In this document: positions 1 to 8,389 of the stretch, one piece after another | Position numbering within the stretch: the stretch's first letter is position 1 | Layout of the letters: each line of letters starts with the position of its first letter | Assembly: GCA_021323675.1 (NCBI GenBank) | Contig: JAJPKP010000067.1 | Span: 1-32,581 of the forward strand | Direction: 5' to 3' | Length of the DNA stretch: 32,581 nt | Source of the DNA: Pseudomonadota bacterium | GTDB taxonomy: Bacteria > Desulfobacterota > Binatia > Binatales > Binataceae | The notes under the pieces: model-generated | Seen by the model: the letters and a program-made list of their open reading frames with translations, nothing else | Databases searched by the model: none | Told to the model about the DNA's origin: nothing | Translations under genes and position numbers: made by a program

Positions 1-1
1 C

Positions 2-49
2 GGAAGCTCGGTGCGCGTCGAATTCAAAGCGCCGAGATTTCGTCACTAA
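2..49 (+). CDS. possible C-terminal tail of an upstream gene (partial)
   Basis: Frame 2 from the window edge is open for 15 codons and ends with TAA at 47-49, reading GSSVRVEFKAPRFRH. This could be the last residues of a gene that starts before the window, ahead of the ABC cluster. The piece is too short to recognise. The only support is that it ends just before the next gene, as in a compact operon. Confidence 0.25.
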   Translation, partial: GSSVRVEFKAPRFRH

Positions 50-102
50 CGACTGGAGAACTGTTGACCGCTGATGGCGGCGGCTGTGGCGCGGGCGACT
101 GC

Positions 103-870
103 ATGATCGAGGTCAAAAACCTTACCAAGGCCTACGGCAACTTCGTCGCGATTCGCGATGTATCGTTCAAGGCCGAACGCGGGTCGATCCTGGGATTTCT
201 CGGGCCGAACGGCGCTGGCAAGACCACCACGATGCGGATAATCACCGGGTTTATGCCGGCGACCTCCGGCACGGTCCTGGTGGACGGCCTGGACATTTTT
301 TCGCAATCGCTCGAAGCACGCCGCAAGATCGGCTATCTGCCGGAGAATCCTCCGCTTTATGTCGATATGCGGGTCGAAGCGTATCTGCGGTATGTTGCCA
401 AGCTGCGCGGCGTAGCGCGCTCCCGGCTGGACGACGCGCTCGAACACGCGCTGGAAGTCTGTGGATTGACCGACATGCGCACGCGAATCTGCGGCCAGCT
501 TTCCAAGGGCTACCGCCAGCGCGTCGGGCTCGCGCAGGCGCTGATCCACGATCCGCCGGTGCTGGTGCTGGATGAACCGACGATCGGCCTCGATCCGCGG
601 CAGATTCACGAGATTCGCGGCCTTATCAAGACGTTGTCGGGCGATCGGACGGTGGTGCTCTCGACCCACATCTTGCCCGAGGTTTCGCAGATTTGTGACA
701 AGGTCGTGATTATCGCCGAGGGCCACGTGGTGCTCGAAGAGAAGCTTTCCGAGATTCCGGCGGGCACTTCGCTCGAGCAGGTGTTTCTGGAGGCCATCTC
801 CAAGGAACGACACGGCGAGAGTTCCGATAGCGAGGAAACGCTGGAGGAGGTTGGGGCGGGCCACGCCTGA
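103..870 (+). CDS. ABC transporter ATP-binding protein, GldA-like
   Basis: This 255-residue protein is the nucleotide-binding subunit of an ABC-2 type exporter; it would hydrolyse ATP on the cytoplasmic face to drive the permease encoded next. Walker A (GPNGAGKTTT) lies at residues 34-43. The signature LSKGYRQRVGLAQAL and Walker B VLVLDEPT follow in the usual order, then an H-loop in LSTHILPEV. A TTG start at 64 is possible, but the ATG at 103 begins directly with the typical MIEVKNLTKAYG and is preferred. The permease follows after 17 bp, then GldG-like and DUF4340 proteins, which makes a Gld-type module likely. The substrate cannot be told from sequence. The C-terminal tail is acidic and short. 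Confidence 0.9.
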   Translation: MIEVKNLTKAYGNFVAIRDVSFKAERGSILGFLGPNGAGKTTTMRIITGFMPATSGTVLVDGLDIFSQSLEARRKIGYLPENPPLYVDMRVEAYLRYVAKLRGVARSRLDDALEHALEVCGLTDMRTRICGQLSKGYRQRVGLAQALIHDPPVLVLDEPTIGLDPRQIHEIRGLIKTLSGDRTVVLSTHILPEVSQICDKVVIIAEGHVVLEEKLSEIPAGTSLEQVFLEAISKERHGESSDSEETLEEVGAGHA

Positions 871-887
871 GGTTCCGCGTTTCCGCG

Positions 888-1664
888 ATGAAGAACGCAC
901 TGACGATTGCGGGCAAAGAGCTCGCGGCCTATTTCGTACAACCGGTCGCGTACGTGGTTTTGACGGTATTCCTGCTGCTGGGCGGGTTCTTTTTCTTCGA
1001 GTTGCTGAGCTATTTCCAGATCGTCCTGCAGATGTACGCGGCGATGCAGAATCCGCAGGTGTTGCAGCACATGAACCTGAACCAGCGCGTAATCGAGCCG
1101 CTGCTGCACAATCTCTCGATCGTGCTGGTGATCCTGGTGCCGGCGATCACCATGCGGAGTTTTGCTGAGGAAAAGCGCACTGGCACTTACGAATTTCTGC
1201 TCACCGCGCCGGTGCGCACGGGAGAAGTGGTGGCAGGCAAATTCATCGCCGCCGCCGCCTTCATGCTCATCATGATCGGCCTCGCCGCGATCTTTCCGCT
1301 CATCCTGGCGATTTTCGGCAATCCGGAAGTGGGTGTGATGGTTTCGGGATATATCGGGCTTGCGCTGCTTGCGCTGAGTTTCGTTGCGGTGGGGCTGTTC
1401 ACGAGTTCGGTGACGCAGAACCAGATAATCGCGGCGATCACCTGCTTCGGCGCCCTGCTGATTCTCTACGTCATATCGTGGCCCGCGCAGACCGGGAGCT
1501 CCGGATGGGTCTCCGATCTGCTGCGCTACCTTTCGATCACCGATCACTTTTCGCAGATGGTCACCGGCATCATCGACACCCGGGATATCGTCTATTTCCT
1601 GAGCCTGATCTTCGTCGCGCTGTTCCTGACGCAGCGTTCGGTTGAATCGGCTCGGTGGCGCTAG
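888..1664 (+). CDS. ABC-2 type permease, GldF-like
   Basis: A 258-residue inner-membrane protein with about six hydrophobic segments, starting with one near residues 15-40 rich in V, L and F. It matches the ABC-2 permease pattern and contains the typical phrase SFAEEKRTGTYEFLLTAPV after the second segment, which is the cytoplasmic coupling region shared by GldF and NosY-like permeases. It sits 17 bp after the ATPase and 17 bp before the GldG-like gene, so the three are very likely one transcript and one complex. In Bacteroidetes GldA, GldF and GldG support gliding. No other gliding gene is visible here, so the role is open. Confidence 0.88.
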   Translation: MKNALTIAGKELAAYFVQPVAYVVLTVFLLLGGFFFFELLSYFQIVLQMYAAMQNPQVLQHMNLNQRVIEPLLHNLSIVLVILVPAITMRSFAEEKRTGTYEFLLTAPVRTGEVVAGKFIAAAAFMLIMIGLAAIFPLILAIFGNPEVGVMVSGYIGLALLALSFVAVGLFTSSVTQNQIIAAITCFGALLILYVISWPAQTGSSGWVSDLLRYLSITDHFSQMVTGIIDTRDIVYFLSLIFVALFLTQRSVESARWR

Positions 1665-1681
1665 CGGAGAAAGGGAGCACG

Positions 1682-3244
1682 ATGCGGCGGTCTGCGGCGC
1701 TTTACGGAATCATCGGTCTTGTTCTGCTGATCTTCGGCATCATCGATCGACAGATCGCGCCGGGGTTCCGTTTCTTCGTCTGGGTCAACCTGGTGGCCGG
1801 CATTTTCGCGCTGGTTCTGTGGATCACCTCGAGTGGGGCGGCAATCGGCTCGATGGTGGGCCAGCGCTCGACGCGCTACGGGCTAAATGCGGTCGTGTAT
1901 TCCGCCGCGTTCATCGCTCTGATAATCGCGGTGAATTACATCTCCAGCCGGCACCATCGGCGGCTCGATCTCACCACCGAGAAGATCTACAGCCTTTCGA
2001 GCCAGTCCGAGCAGGTCGTGAGGAACCTGAAGGAGCCGATCAAGCTGATTGGCTTCTTTGCGGGCGGCGAGAACCAGACCGCGCGCGATCTCTACGCCAC
2101 CTACGCCTATGCGTCGCCCAAAGTCAGCTACGAACTGGTGGACCCCGACAAGCATCCTGAACTGGCCGAGCGCTACAAAGTCTCGGTGATGAACACGACG
2201 CACATCGAAGTCGGCAACGGCGATACGGGCGGCACCAATGTCACCGAGCTCAGCGAAGAAGCGCTGACCAACGCGATTATTCGCGCGACCCGGAGCACCA
2301 AGAAGGTCGTCGAGTTTCTCGACGGCCACGGCGAAGCCGATCCCGACGATGTGCAGAACGGCGACGGGTTTGGGGAGCTGAAAAAAGACCTGGAAGGCGA
2401 AGGCTACGAAGTTCGCAAGCTCGAGCTCGCGCAGCTTGCGAAGGTTCCCGACGAAGCGACGATGGTGGTCATCGCGGGGCCGGAAAAGCCGATCCTTCCG
2501 CACGAAGCCGAGCAGTTGCAGGATTACCTAAAGCGCGGCGGACGCATAATCGCGATGTTTCGACCGGAGCGGCCGGACAAATCGATCGACGAGAAAGCGC
2601 TCGGCGATCTGGTCGCGCAATGGGGCGTGAAGGTCGGCAATGACATCATCGTTGACCAGGTGGTGCGGCTTTTCGCGGGGCCGGCGCTGGGACTCAATCC
2701 GATCGTGCAGGATTACGGCGAGCATTCCATCACCCGCAACTTCAAGCAGCGGACCGTGTTTCCGATGGCGCGATCGCTCACGGTCGAGGACAACCTGAAG
2801 AAGGGCCTCACCGTCACTCCGCTGGCCAAGACCAGCGACACCTCCTGGGCCGAGACCGACCTGGAGACGCTGTTCAAGCAGCAGAAGGCGGAGCTGAGCG
2901 ACAAGGACACGCGCGGTCCCATCAGTGTCGCGGTCGCGGTCAATGGCGACCTGAGCGAGCTGGGATGGGGCAAGGGCGATGCGCGGATGGTGGTGTTTGG
3001 GAGCACGGATTTCGTCGACAATCAGTACATAAACAACTTCTTCAACCGCGACTTTTTCGTGAACAGCGCGGACTGGCTGGCGGGCGAAGAGAATGCGATA
3101 TCGATCCGGCCGCGTTCGCTGCGAGCCTCGCGCTTCCGGCTGACGGTGGATCAGTTCAGCGTGGTGTTCGCGCTGTCGGTGCTGCTGCTGCCCGAGCTGT
3201 TGCTGATCATCGGAATTGCGGTGTGGTGGGAGCGTCGCAACTAG
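1682..3244 (+). CDS. GldG-like ABC-associated membrane protein
   Basis: A 520-residue protein of the GldG / ABC-type uncharacterised transport family. Two or three membrane segments lie in the first 90 residues, followed by the family hallmark RRLDLTTEKIYSLSSQS. A large periplasmic domain resembling ThuA/GldG folds comes next (FLDGHGEADPDD, then a VVIAGPEKPI strand). One final membrane helix lies close to the C terminus, ending in WWERRN. A GTG at 1655 lies inside the permease gene; the ATG at 1682 is preceded by GAGAAAGGGAG and begins with a normal membrane anchor, so it was chosen. The protein probably forms the periplasmic part of the exporter made by the two preceding genes. Confidence 0.85.
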   Translation: MRRSAALYGIIGLVLLIFGIIDRQIAPGFRFFVWVNLVAGIFALVLWITSSGAAIGSMVGQRSTRYGLNAVVYSAAFIALIIAVNYISSRHHRRLDLTTEKIYSLSSQSEQVVRNLKEPIKLIGFFAGGENQTARDLYATYAYASPKVSYELVDPDKHPELAERYKVSVMNTTHIEVGNGDTGGTNVTELSEEALTNAIIRATRSTKKVVEFLDGHGEADPDDVQNGDGFGELKKDLEGEGYEVRKLELAQLAKVPDEATMVVIAGPEKPILPHEAEQLQDYLKRGGRIIAMFRPERPDKSIDEKALGDLVAQWGVKVGNDIIVDQVVRLFAGPALGLNPIVQDYGEHSITRNFKQRTVFPMARSLTVEDNLKKGLTVTPLAKTSDTSWAETDLETLFKQQKAELSDKDTRGPISVAVAVNGDLSELGWGKGDARMVVFGSTDFVDNQYINNFFNRDFFVNSADWLAGEENAISIRPRSLRASRFRLTVDQFSVVFALSVLLLPELLLIIGIAVWWERRN

Positions 3245-3277
3245 AAAGCGTTTGACGGTTCTGATCGCTCGTTCGCA

Positions 3278-4699
3278 ATGCGCTTTCGTAATACGGTCAT
3301 CGTTCTGATTCTCGCGCTGCTGATCGGCGGCTACGCTTTTTTCACCGCGTACTACTCGAAGCCCGAGCAGGTGAAGAAGCTTCTCAACATCACGCCCGGC
3401 GACATCGCGAGTATCGAGCTGAAATATCCCGACCGCGAGATAGTTCTCGACCGGCCCAAGGGAGGGGAATGGCACCTCGTCAAGCCGATCGGAGTAGACG
3501 CCGACCAGACCACGGCCAACAACCTCGCGCGCGCCATCGCGGACGCCGAATTGACCAAGACGGTCGAAGAAAACCCCGAGAATCTCGAACCGTTCGGACT
3601 TGCCAAGCCGGCCACGATCGTAACGGTCACCACTTACAATGGGCAGAAGCTCCCCGGAATCGAGGTCGGCAAGACCACTCCGGTCGGATTCAGCGCTTAC
3701 GTCAGGCTGACTGACAAGCCGGCGGTGATGCTGACCTCGTCGGCATTTCCGTCGGGGATGAACAAGACGGTCGATCAGCTTCGCAGCCGCGACCTGATGA
3801 CGTTCAAGGTCGACGACATCACGCGCTTCACGATCGCCAAGGACAACGGCCAAACCATCGAGATCGCACGCGACGGCGACAAGTGGCGAATCGTGAAGCC
3901 GGGCAATTACCTTGCGGATCCGACGCAGGTGCGCCAGTTGCTCAGCACCCTGGTGAATGCGAAGGTCGCGGACTTTATCGCTGACGCGCCGAACAGCGTG
4001 ACGCAATACGGCCTCGAGAAGCCGCATCTCACGGTCACGGTCTATGGAAAGGGGTCCGCGTCGGAATCGCTGCTCTTCGGCTTCAAGCAGACCGAGCAGG
4101 GCAAGGACGGCGTATACGTCCGCCGCGGAGAACGGACGCCCGTGTACACCGTCCATCAATGGGTGGTAAGCAACCTCGACCGTTCAGTCTTCGACCTGCG
4201 CGACAAGACCGTCTTCAATTTCGATCCGTCCCAGGTCCAGAGTGTCGATGCGAAGGTTGGCTCCGATCATTTCGTCCTCAAGCGCGCCGCCGGCGGCAAA
4301 TGGGACGTAATCGAAGGGTCCAGCACCGTGCCCGGCGATGTGCCGGTGGTGGAGCGGTTCCTCGATGAGCTTCGCGATCTGAAAGGCGTGTCGATAATGG
4401 CGGATCCGATGCAATCGCCGGTTCCGTTCGGATTGGATCAGCCCGCGGTGATCGTCACGCTGATCGGCAAGGACGGCAAGACCATCGGCACCGTCAAGCT
4501 TTCGAAGATCACGGTAAAGACCACAGGCGTTCCCGAGCCGGGCGAGACCCCGGGTCCCCGCACCGAGTACTACGCGACTTCGACTGCGGGAAGCGCCGTC
4601 TACAGCATCAGCGACTTTACCTTCAGCCAGTTGAACAAACCGCCCGCGCTCTTCCACGCCCGTCCGACGGCTACTGCGACTTCCACCCCAAAGAAGTAG
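3278..4699 (+). CDS. DUF4340 domain protein with three internal repeats
   Basis: A 473-residue protein with a single N-terminal membrane anchor (about residues 7-25) and an otherwise exported body. Three copies of one unit are visible: [FY]GLxxP followed by a V-T-V-rich strand begins at residues 106 (FGLAKP), 244 (YGLEKP) and 374 (FGLDQP). A W-containing motif recurs at about 65 (GEWHLVKP), 203 (DKWRIVKP) and 331 (GKWDVIEG). DUF4340 proteins are regularly encoded after GldG-like genes, as here (33 bp gap). The C terminus is a Pro/Thr/Ala-rich tail. The function is unknown; by context it is an exposed partner of the ABC module. Confidence 0.85.
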   Translation: MRFRNTVIVLILALLIGGYAFFTAYYSKPEQVKKLLNITPGDIASIELKYPDREIVLDRPKGGEWHLVKPIGVDADQTTANNLARAIADAELTKTVEENPENLEPFGLAKPATIVTVTTYNGQKLPGIEVGKTTPVGFSAYVRLTDKPAVMLTSSAFPSGMNKTVDQLRSRDLMTFKVDDITRFTIAKDNGQTIEIARDGDKWRIVKPGNYLADPTQVRQLLSTLVNAKVADFIADAPNSVTQYGLEKPHLTVTVYGKGSASESLLFGFKQTEQGKDGVYVRRGERTPVYTVHQWVVSNLDRSVFDLRDKTVFNFDPSQVQSVDAKVGSDHFVLKRAAGGKWDVIEGSSTVPGDVPVVERFLDELRDLKGVSIMADPMQSPVPFGLDQPAVIVTLIGKDGKTIGTVKLSKITVKTTGVPEPGETPGPRTEYYATSTAGSAVYSISDFTFSQLNKPPALFHARPTATATSTPKK

Positions 4700-4775
4700 C
4701 CGCCGCACGGCGGGTCCTGTTCGGATCAGCCGTAGGGAGATCTCCGCGCCATTACCTCGCGCGTAATTGATGCGA

Positions 4776-4793
4776 ATCGCCGAAAGCGGCGAT
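4776..4793. other. short perfect hairpin between operon and oxidoreductase gene
   Basis: ATCGCCG at 4776-4782 and CGGCGAT at 4787-4793 form a perfect 7-bp stem around AAAG. It lies in the 143-bp gap between the DUF4340 gene and the oxidoreductase start. No T-run follows, so it is not a textbook intrinsic terminator. In GC-rich DNA a stem this size can arise by chance. Confidence 0.3.
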
Positions 4794-4842
4794 CGTGATC
4801 CGCAAGCTCGCCCCCTGCGGGCCGTGCAAAGAGGTGATGGCG

Positions 4843-7071
4843 ATGCCGGATCATCGTGCGGTTTCACGAGTCTGTCCGTTCTGCGAAGCGACGTGCGGGG
4901 TCAGAATCGAGGCCGAAGGCGACAAAATTGTGTCGGTCCGCGGCGACAGGGACGATCCTTTTTCGCGCGGCTTCATCTGCCCGAAGGCATATGGCCTGAA
5001 GGAGATTTACGAGGACCCTGAAAGGTTGCGCCGGCCGCTGAAGCGGACGCCCTCGGGCTGGCGTGAAATCGGATGGGAGGAGGCCTACCGGGAAGTCCGC
5101 GAGCGCCTGCTGGAAATTCGAAAGAAGCACGGCAACAACGCGATCGGCATGTATTCCGGCAATCCCGTCGTCCATGACATGTCGTTCCTGTACATGACGG
5201 CCCTGGGGCGCGCACTCGCCAGCCGCAGCGTCTTCAACGCCTCGGCGATTGACACGCTTCCCAAGGAAATTCAGACGGGCCTGATGTTTGGTGGACCGTT
5301 TCCAGCGACCGTTCCGGTTCCCGACATCGATCGCACCAGCTACCTCCTCGTCATCGGAGCCAATCCCGCCGTGTCGCACGGCAGCCTGATGACGATGCCG
5401 GACGCGCCGGGGCGGCTCAAGCGCGTAATCGCGCGCGGCGGCAGGATCGTCGTAATCGATCCGCGGCGAACCGAGACGGCAAAGCTCGCAACCGAGCATC
5501 ACTTTATCCGGCCAGGTGCCGACGCGGCGCTCTTGTTGGCGATGATTAACACTCTGTTCTCGGAAGACCTGATCAAGCTTGGAGCAGCGCAAGGAATGGT
5601 TGACGGAATCGACAAGGTCGAATCGATCGCGCGCGGCTTCGCGCCCGAAGCGGTCGCCGAATACTGCGGAGTCTCGGCCGCAGATATTCGGCGGATCGCG
5701 CGGGAGTTTGCCGGCGCCGAATCGGCAGCCTGCTATGGACGGCTCGGTACCTGCGTCCAGGAATTTGGAACGCTCGCAAGCTGGGGCGTGGACCTCCTCA
5801 ACATCCTGACCGGCAACCTGGACCGGCCGGGGGGTGTGATGTTTCCGCGCGCCGCGGCGCCCGTCACCGCCATCGCGGGGGCTCATCCGTTCGAGTTCGG
5901 CAGATGGAGGAGCAGGGTCAGCGGGCAGCCGGAAGTAGCGGGGATGATTCCGTCATCGACGATGGCGGAAGAAATTCTGACTCCGGGCGATGGGCAGGTG
6001 CGGGCGATGATACTCCTGATGACCAATCCGCTGCGCAGCGCCGCCAACTCCGGAGAACTGGAGGCGGCATTCTCGAGCCTGGATTTTCTGGTCGCGATCG
6101 ATTTCTATCTCAACGAGACGACCCGCCACGCCGACCTGATTCTGCCGACGCCGTCGCCGGCGGAGCAACCCAACTACGAGTTCGGGCTTTATCATCTGTC
6201 TGTTCGCAACGTCAGCAAATGGTCCGCCGTCGCGGTGCCACCCCCATCCGATCAGCCGCCGGCGTGGGAAGTGATGCTGCAAATTGCGGCGGGAATGATG
6301 GGCCTGGGAGAGCATCAGGTCAGGGAGGTTGATGACGTGATATTCGCGCAGATGGCTCAATCCGCCGTAAAGAAAAACACGCAATGGAAGGGGCTCACTG
6401 CCGAGGAAGTCGTCACGTCGCTCGCCGGAGCGGCGGGTCCGGAGCGGATTTTCGACATGCTGATCCGGCTCGGTCCGTATGGAGACGGTTTCGGGCGCGA
6501 TCCCTCAGGGCTGACGCTCGCGAAGGTAAAGGCTGCTCCGCACGGGATCGATCTCGGGCCACTGGAGCCGCGGCTTTCGGAGATCATCAATACGCGCAGC
6601 GGAAAGATCGAGCTTGCTCCGGCGGCGATGCTGGATGACGTGCCGCGGCTCAGCGCGCGCGTCGGCCAGCCCGGGACCGCGGACCAGATGCTTCTGATCG
6701 GCAGGCGCAACCTTCGCACCAGCAACTCGTTCATGCACAACCTGCCGTCGCTGGTGAAAGGGCGCAATCGATGCACCCTGCAGATTTCTCCGACAGATGC
6801 CGCGCGGTTGCGCATTGCCGATGGCGCCGCGGCGCGCGTGACCAGCCGCGCCGGAAGTGTGGTTGTGCCGGTCGAAGTGACCGACGATCTGATGCCAGGG
6901 GTTGCAAGCCTGCCTCATGGATGGGGCCATAACCTGGAGGACACGCGCCTTAGCGTCGCGCGGGCGCATGCCGGCGCGAATGCGAACGCCGTGACCGACA
7001 ACCACGCATACGACGTCGCGAGCGGCACGGCCGTCCTGTTCGGCACTCCGGTTACGATCGAGCCTGCCTGA
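4843..7071 (+). CDS. molybdopterin-dependent oxidoreductase (DMSO reductase family)
   Basis: A 742-residue cytoplasmic-type catalytic subunit binding bis-MGD and one [4Fe-4S] cluster. The cluster ligands are Cys11, Cys14, Cys18 and Cys46 (CPFCEATC then FICPKA). Next come the catalytic molybdopterin domain (IGANPAVSHG, IVVIDPRRTETA) and the C-terminal molydopterin-dinucleotide-binding domain (LLIGRRNLRTSNSFMHN to SLPHGWGH). GAGGTG at 4831-4836 lies 6 bp before the ATG at 4843, which is chosen over an ATG at 4837 and a GTG at 4795. No Tat signal is present. Where formate dehydrogenases have Cys or Sec as Mo ligand, the region reads NASAIDTLPKEIQ, without Cys. The substrate is unknown, and no electron-transfer subunit is encoded next to it. 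Confidence 0.88.
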   Translation: MPDHRAVSRVCPFCEATCGVRIEAEGDKIVSVRGDRDDPFSRGFICPKAYGLKEIYEDPERLRRPLKRTPSGWREIGWEEAYREVRERLLEIRKKHGNNAIGMYSGNPVVHDMSFLYMTALGRALASRSVFNASAIDTLPKEIQTGLMFGGPFPATVPVPDIDRTSYLLVIGANPAVSHGSLMTMPDAPGRLKRVIARGGRIVVIDPRRTETAKLATEHHFIRPGADAALLLAMINTLFSEDLIKLGAAQGMVDGIDKVESIARGFAPEAVAEYCGVSAADIRRIAREFAGAESAACYGRLGTCVQEFGTLASWGVDLLNILTGNLDRPGGVMFPRAAAPVTAIAGAHPFEFGRWRSRVSGQPEVAGMIPSSTMAEEILTPGDGQVRAMILLMTNPLRSAANSGELEAAFSSLDFLVAIDFYLNETTRHADLILPTPSPAEQPNYEFGLYHLSVRNVSKWSAVAVPPPSDQPPAWEVMLQIAAGMMGLGEHQVREVDDVIFAQMAQSAVKKNTQWKGLTAEEVVTSLAGAAGPERIFDMLIRLGPYGDGFGRDPSGLTLAKVKAAPHGIDLGPLEPRLSEIINTRSGKIELAPAAMLDDVPRLSARVGQPGTADQMLLIGRRNLRTSNSFMHNLPSLVKGRNRCTLQISPTDAARLRIADGAAARVTSRAGSVVVPVEVTDDLMPGVASLPHGWGHNLEDTRLSVARAHAGANANAVTDNHAYDVASGTAVLFGTPVTIEPA

Positions 7072-7093
7072 CAGCGCCGAGCCGCCAAGCCAG

Positions 7094-7486
7094 CTAACCC
7101 TCGGCGATCACGTGCGCGATCGCTTCGCGGGCGGTGTGCGTGATGCTGAGATGGAAGGCGCTGATGTTGCGGCGGCGGGCGAATTGGGCGGATTTGCCGT
7201 GCAACCGGATGGTTGGCGCCTTGCCGCGCTCGCGCACGACTTCGATTTCGCTCCATCCCACGTTGCGGTTCCATCCGGTGCCCATCGCTTTCATCGCGGC
7301 TTCCTTGGCGGCAAAGCGCGCGGCGTAGCTTTGATAGCGGGGTTTCCCGCGCGACTCGCAGTAAGCGATCTCGCGTTCGGTAAAGACCCGGGCGCGAAAT
7401 CTCTCGCCCGTGCGCTCACGCGTAAGCGCGCGCTCGATTCGTTCGACTTCAATTGCGTCTATTCCGGTGCCCAGGATGGTAGCCAT
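7094..7486 (-). CDS. acpS: holo-[acyl-carrier-protein] synthase
   Basis: A 130-residue enzyme that moves 4'-phosphopantetheine from CoA to the serine of acyl carrier protein, needed for fatty-acid synthesis. The family motifs are GTGIDAIEVERI near the N terminus (Asp10) and RFAAKEAAMKAMGTG with Glu62; Asp10 and Glu62 are the expected Mg2+ ligands. HLSITHTAREAIAHV is the usual C-terminal motif. The frame stays open far upstream, but the first ATG that gives a normal AcpS is at 7486, and the extension would cover the ferredoxin and GNAT genes on the other strand. No clear Shine-Dalgarno sequence is seen. It is divergent from the ferredoxin gene, 114 bp away. Confidence 0.92.
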   Translation of the reverse strand: MATILGTGIDAIEVERIERALTRERTGERFRARVFTEREIAYCESRGKPRYQSYAARFAAKEAAMKAMGTGWNRNVGWSEIEVVRERGKAPTIRLHGKSAQFARRRNISAFHLSITHTAREAIAHVIAEG

Positions 7487-7600
7487 CGCAGTTATGAGCC
7501 AAGTATTGGCTGCCCGGAGCCGCGTTTCAACGAGACGCGCTTGCCGCGTATCAAGCGGCAATTCTATGCTGATGCGCAAGTTATCGAGTGTGGAGGCCGT

Positions 7601-7831
7601 ATGGCTCTCAAGATTACCGTCAACAAGTCGCGATGCATCAGCAGTGGCGATTGTGTGGAAACCGCGCCGGCGGTTTTCCAGTTGGATGCGAACGAGAAGT
7701 CCGACGTGGTGAACTCCGCGGGCGCTCCGGATGCGACTATTTTGGCGGCGGCGCGCGCCTGTCCCGTGAAAGCGATTACGGTTGTGAACGAATTGACCGG
7801 CGAGCAGCTTTTTCCGCCGCCGAAAAAATAG
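7601..7831 (+). CDS. small ferredoxin, probably [3Fe-4S] type
   Basis: A 76-residue soluble electron carrier. Cys12 and Cys18 lie in CISSGDC and Cys54 in ACPVKAI; the position that holds the second Cys of a [4Fe-4S] CxxCxxC motif is Ser15. This pattern is typical of the one-cluster ferredoxins that feed electrons to bacterial cytochrome P450s and related oxygenases. GGAGG at 7592-7596 gives a good ribosome site for the ATG. No P450 gene or ferredoxin reductase is in the window, so the partner is elsewhere. The GNAT gene follows after 33 bp. Confidence 0.88.
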   Translation: MALKITVNKSRCISSGDCVETAPAVFQLDANEKSDVVNSAGAPDATILAAARACPVKAITVVNELTGEQLFPPPKK

Positions 7832-7864
7832 AGGCCAAATCGAAACTCGGGAAATTGCCAACCG

Positions 7865-8356
7865 ATGGCCTTTCGCAAGCATCGCGCCGGCGAAATCATC
7901 GTCGAACAGACGCGCAATCTCGCTCGCGTCAGGGCGCTGCTCGAAGGCGAGGGGATGATGACCGACGGCATCGAATGGCCGTCCGCCTGCTATCTGATGG
8001 CCTTCGACGGCGACGAGGCGGTGGGAGTGGTGGGCATCGAGCCGTTTCTCGACTCCGCCCTGCTTCGTTCGCTCTACGTGGCGCCTGCGTACCGGCGGCG
8101 GGGAGTGGGGCGCGACCTCGTCGCAGCGGCGCGCAAAGCCGCTCATAGTCGCGGCGCGCGCCAGCTTTACTTGTTCAGCACGGACGCGGGAGACTTTTTC
8201 ACCCGGATAGGATTCGATCCGGCGCCGGTGGCCGAGGTAACCGAGGCGCTCAGGGGAACTCCGCAAGCCGATTATTACCTCGCGCGCCCCGACGAGTTGG
8301 CGCGCGAGAGGGCCTATCGCCTCGACATCTCTCGCGACGGGATTATCGAGCGGTAG
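7865..8356 (+). CDS. GNAT family N-acetyltransferase, ArsN2-like
   Basis: A 163-residue acetyl-CoA-dependent acetyltransferase. The acetyl-CoA loop is RRRGVG in motif A, after the strand LLRSLYVAPAY, and LYLFSTDAGDFFTRIGF is the later motif B region. That last phrase resembles ArsN2-type GNATs found near arsenic genes, but no arsenic gene is visible here, so the substrate is not assigned. It lies 33 bp after the ferredoxin and is probably co-transcribed. No clear ribosome site precedes the ATG. Confidence 0.8.
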   Translation: MAFRKHRAGEIIVEQTRNLARVRALLEGEGMMTDGIEWPSACYLMAFDGDEAVGVVGIEPFLDSALLRSLYVAPAYRRRGVGRDLVAAARKAAHSRGARQLYLFSTDAGDFFTRIGFDPAPVAEVTEALRGTPQADYYLARPDELARERAYRLDISRDGIIER

Positions 8357-8389
8357 GCGGCGCGGCTATTATCAAGTATCGCTTTAGAT

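Noticed and set aside
2528..4159. 543-codon open frame on the minus strand
   Set aside because: It lies opposite the GldG-like and DUF4340 genes, is Arg/His/Asp-rich and shows no domain. It is a shadow of GC-rich codon use.
7487..8266. long N-terminal extension of the acpS frame
   Set aside because: It covers the ferredoxin and GNAT genes on the opposite strand and adds nothing known to AcpS; the ATG at 7486 gives the normal length.
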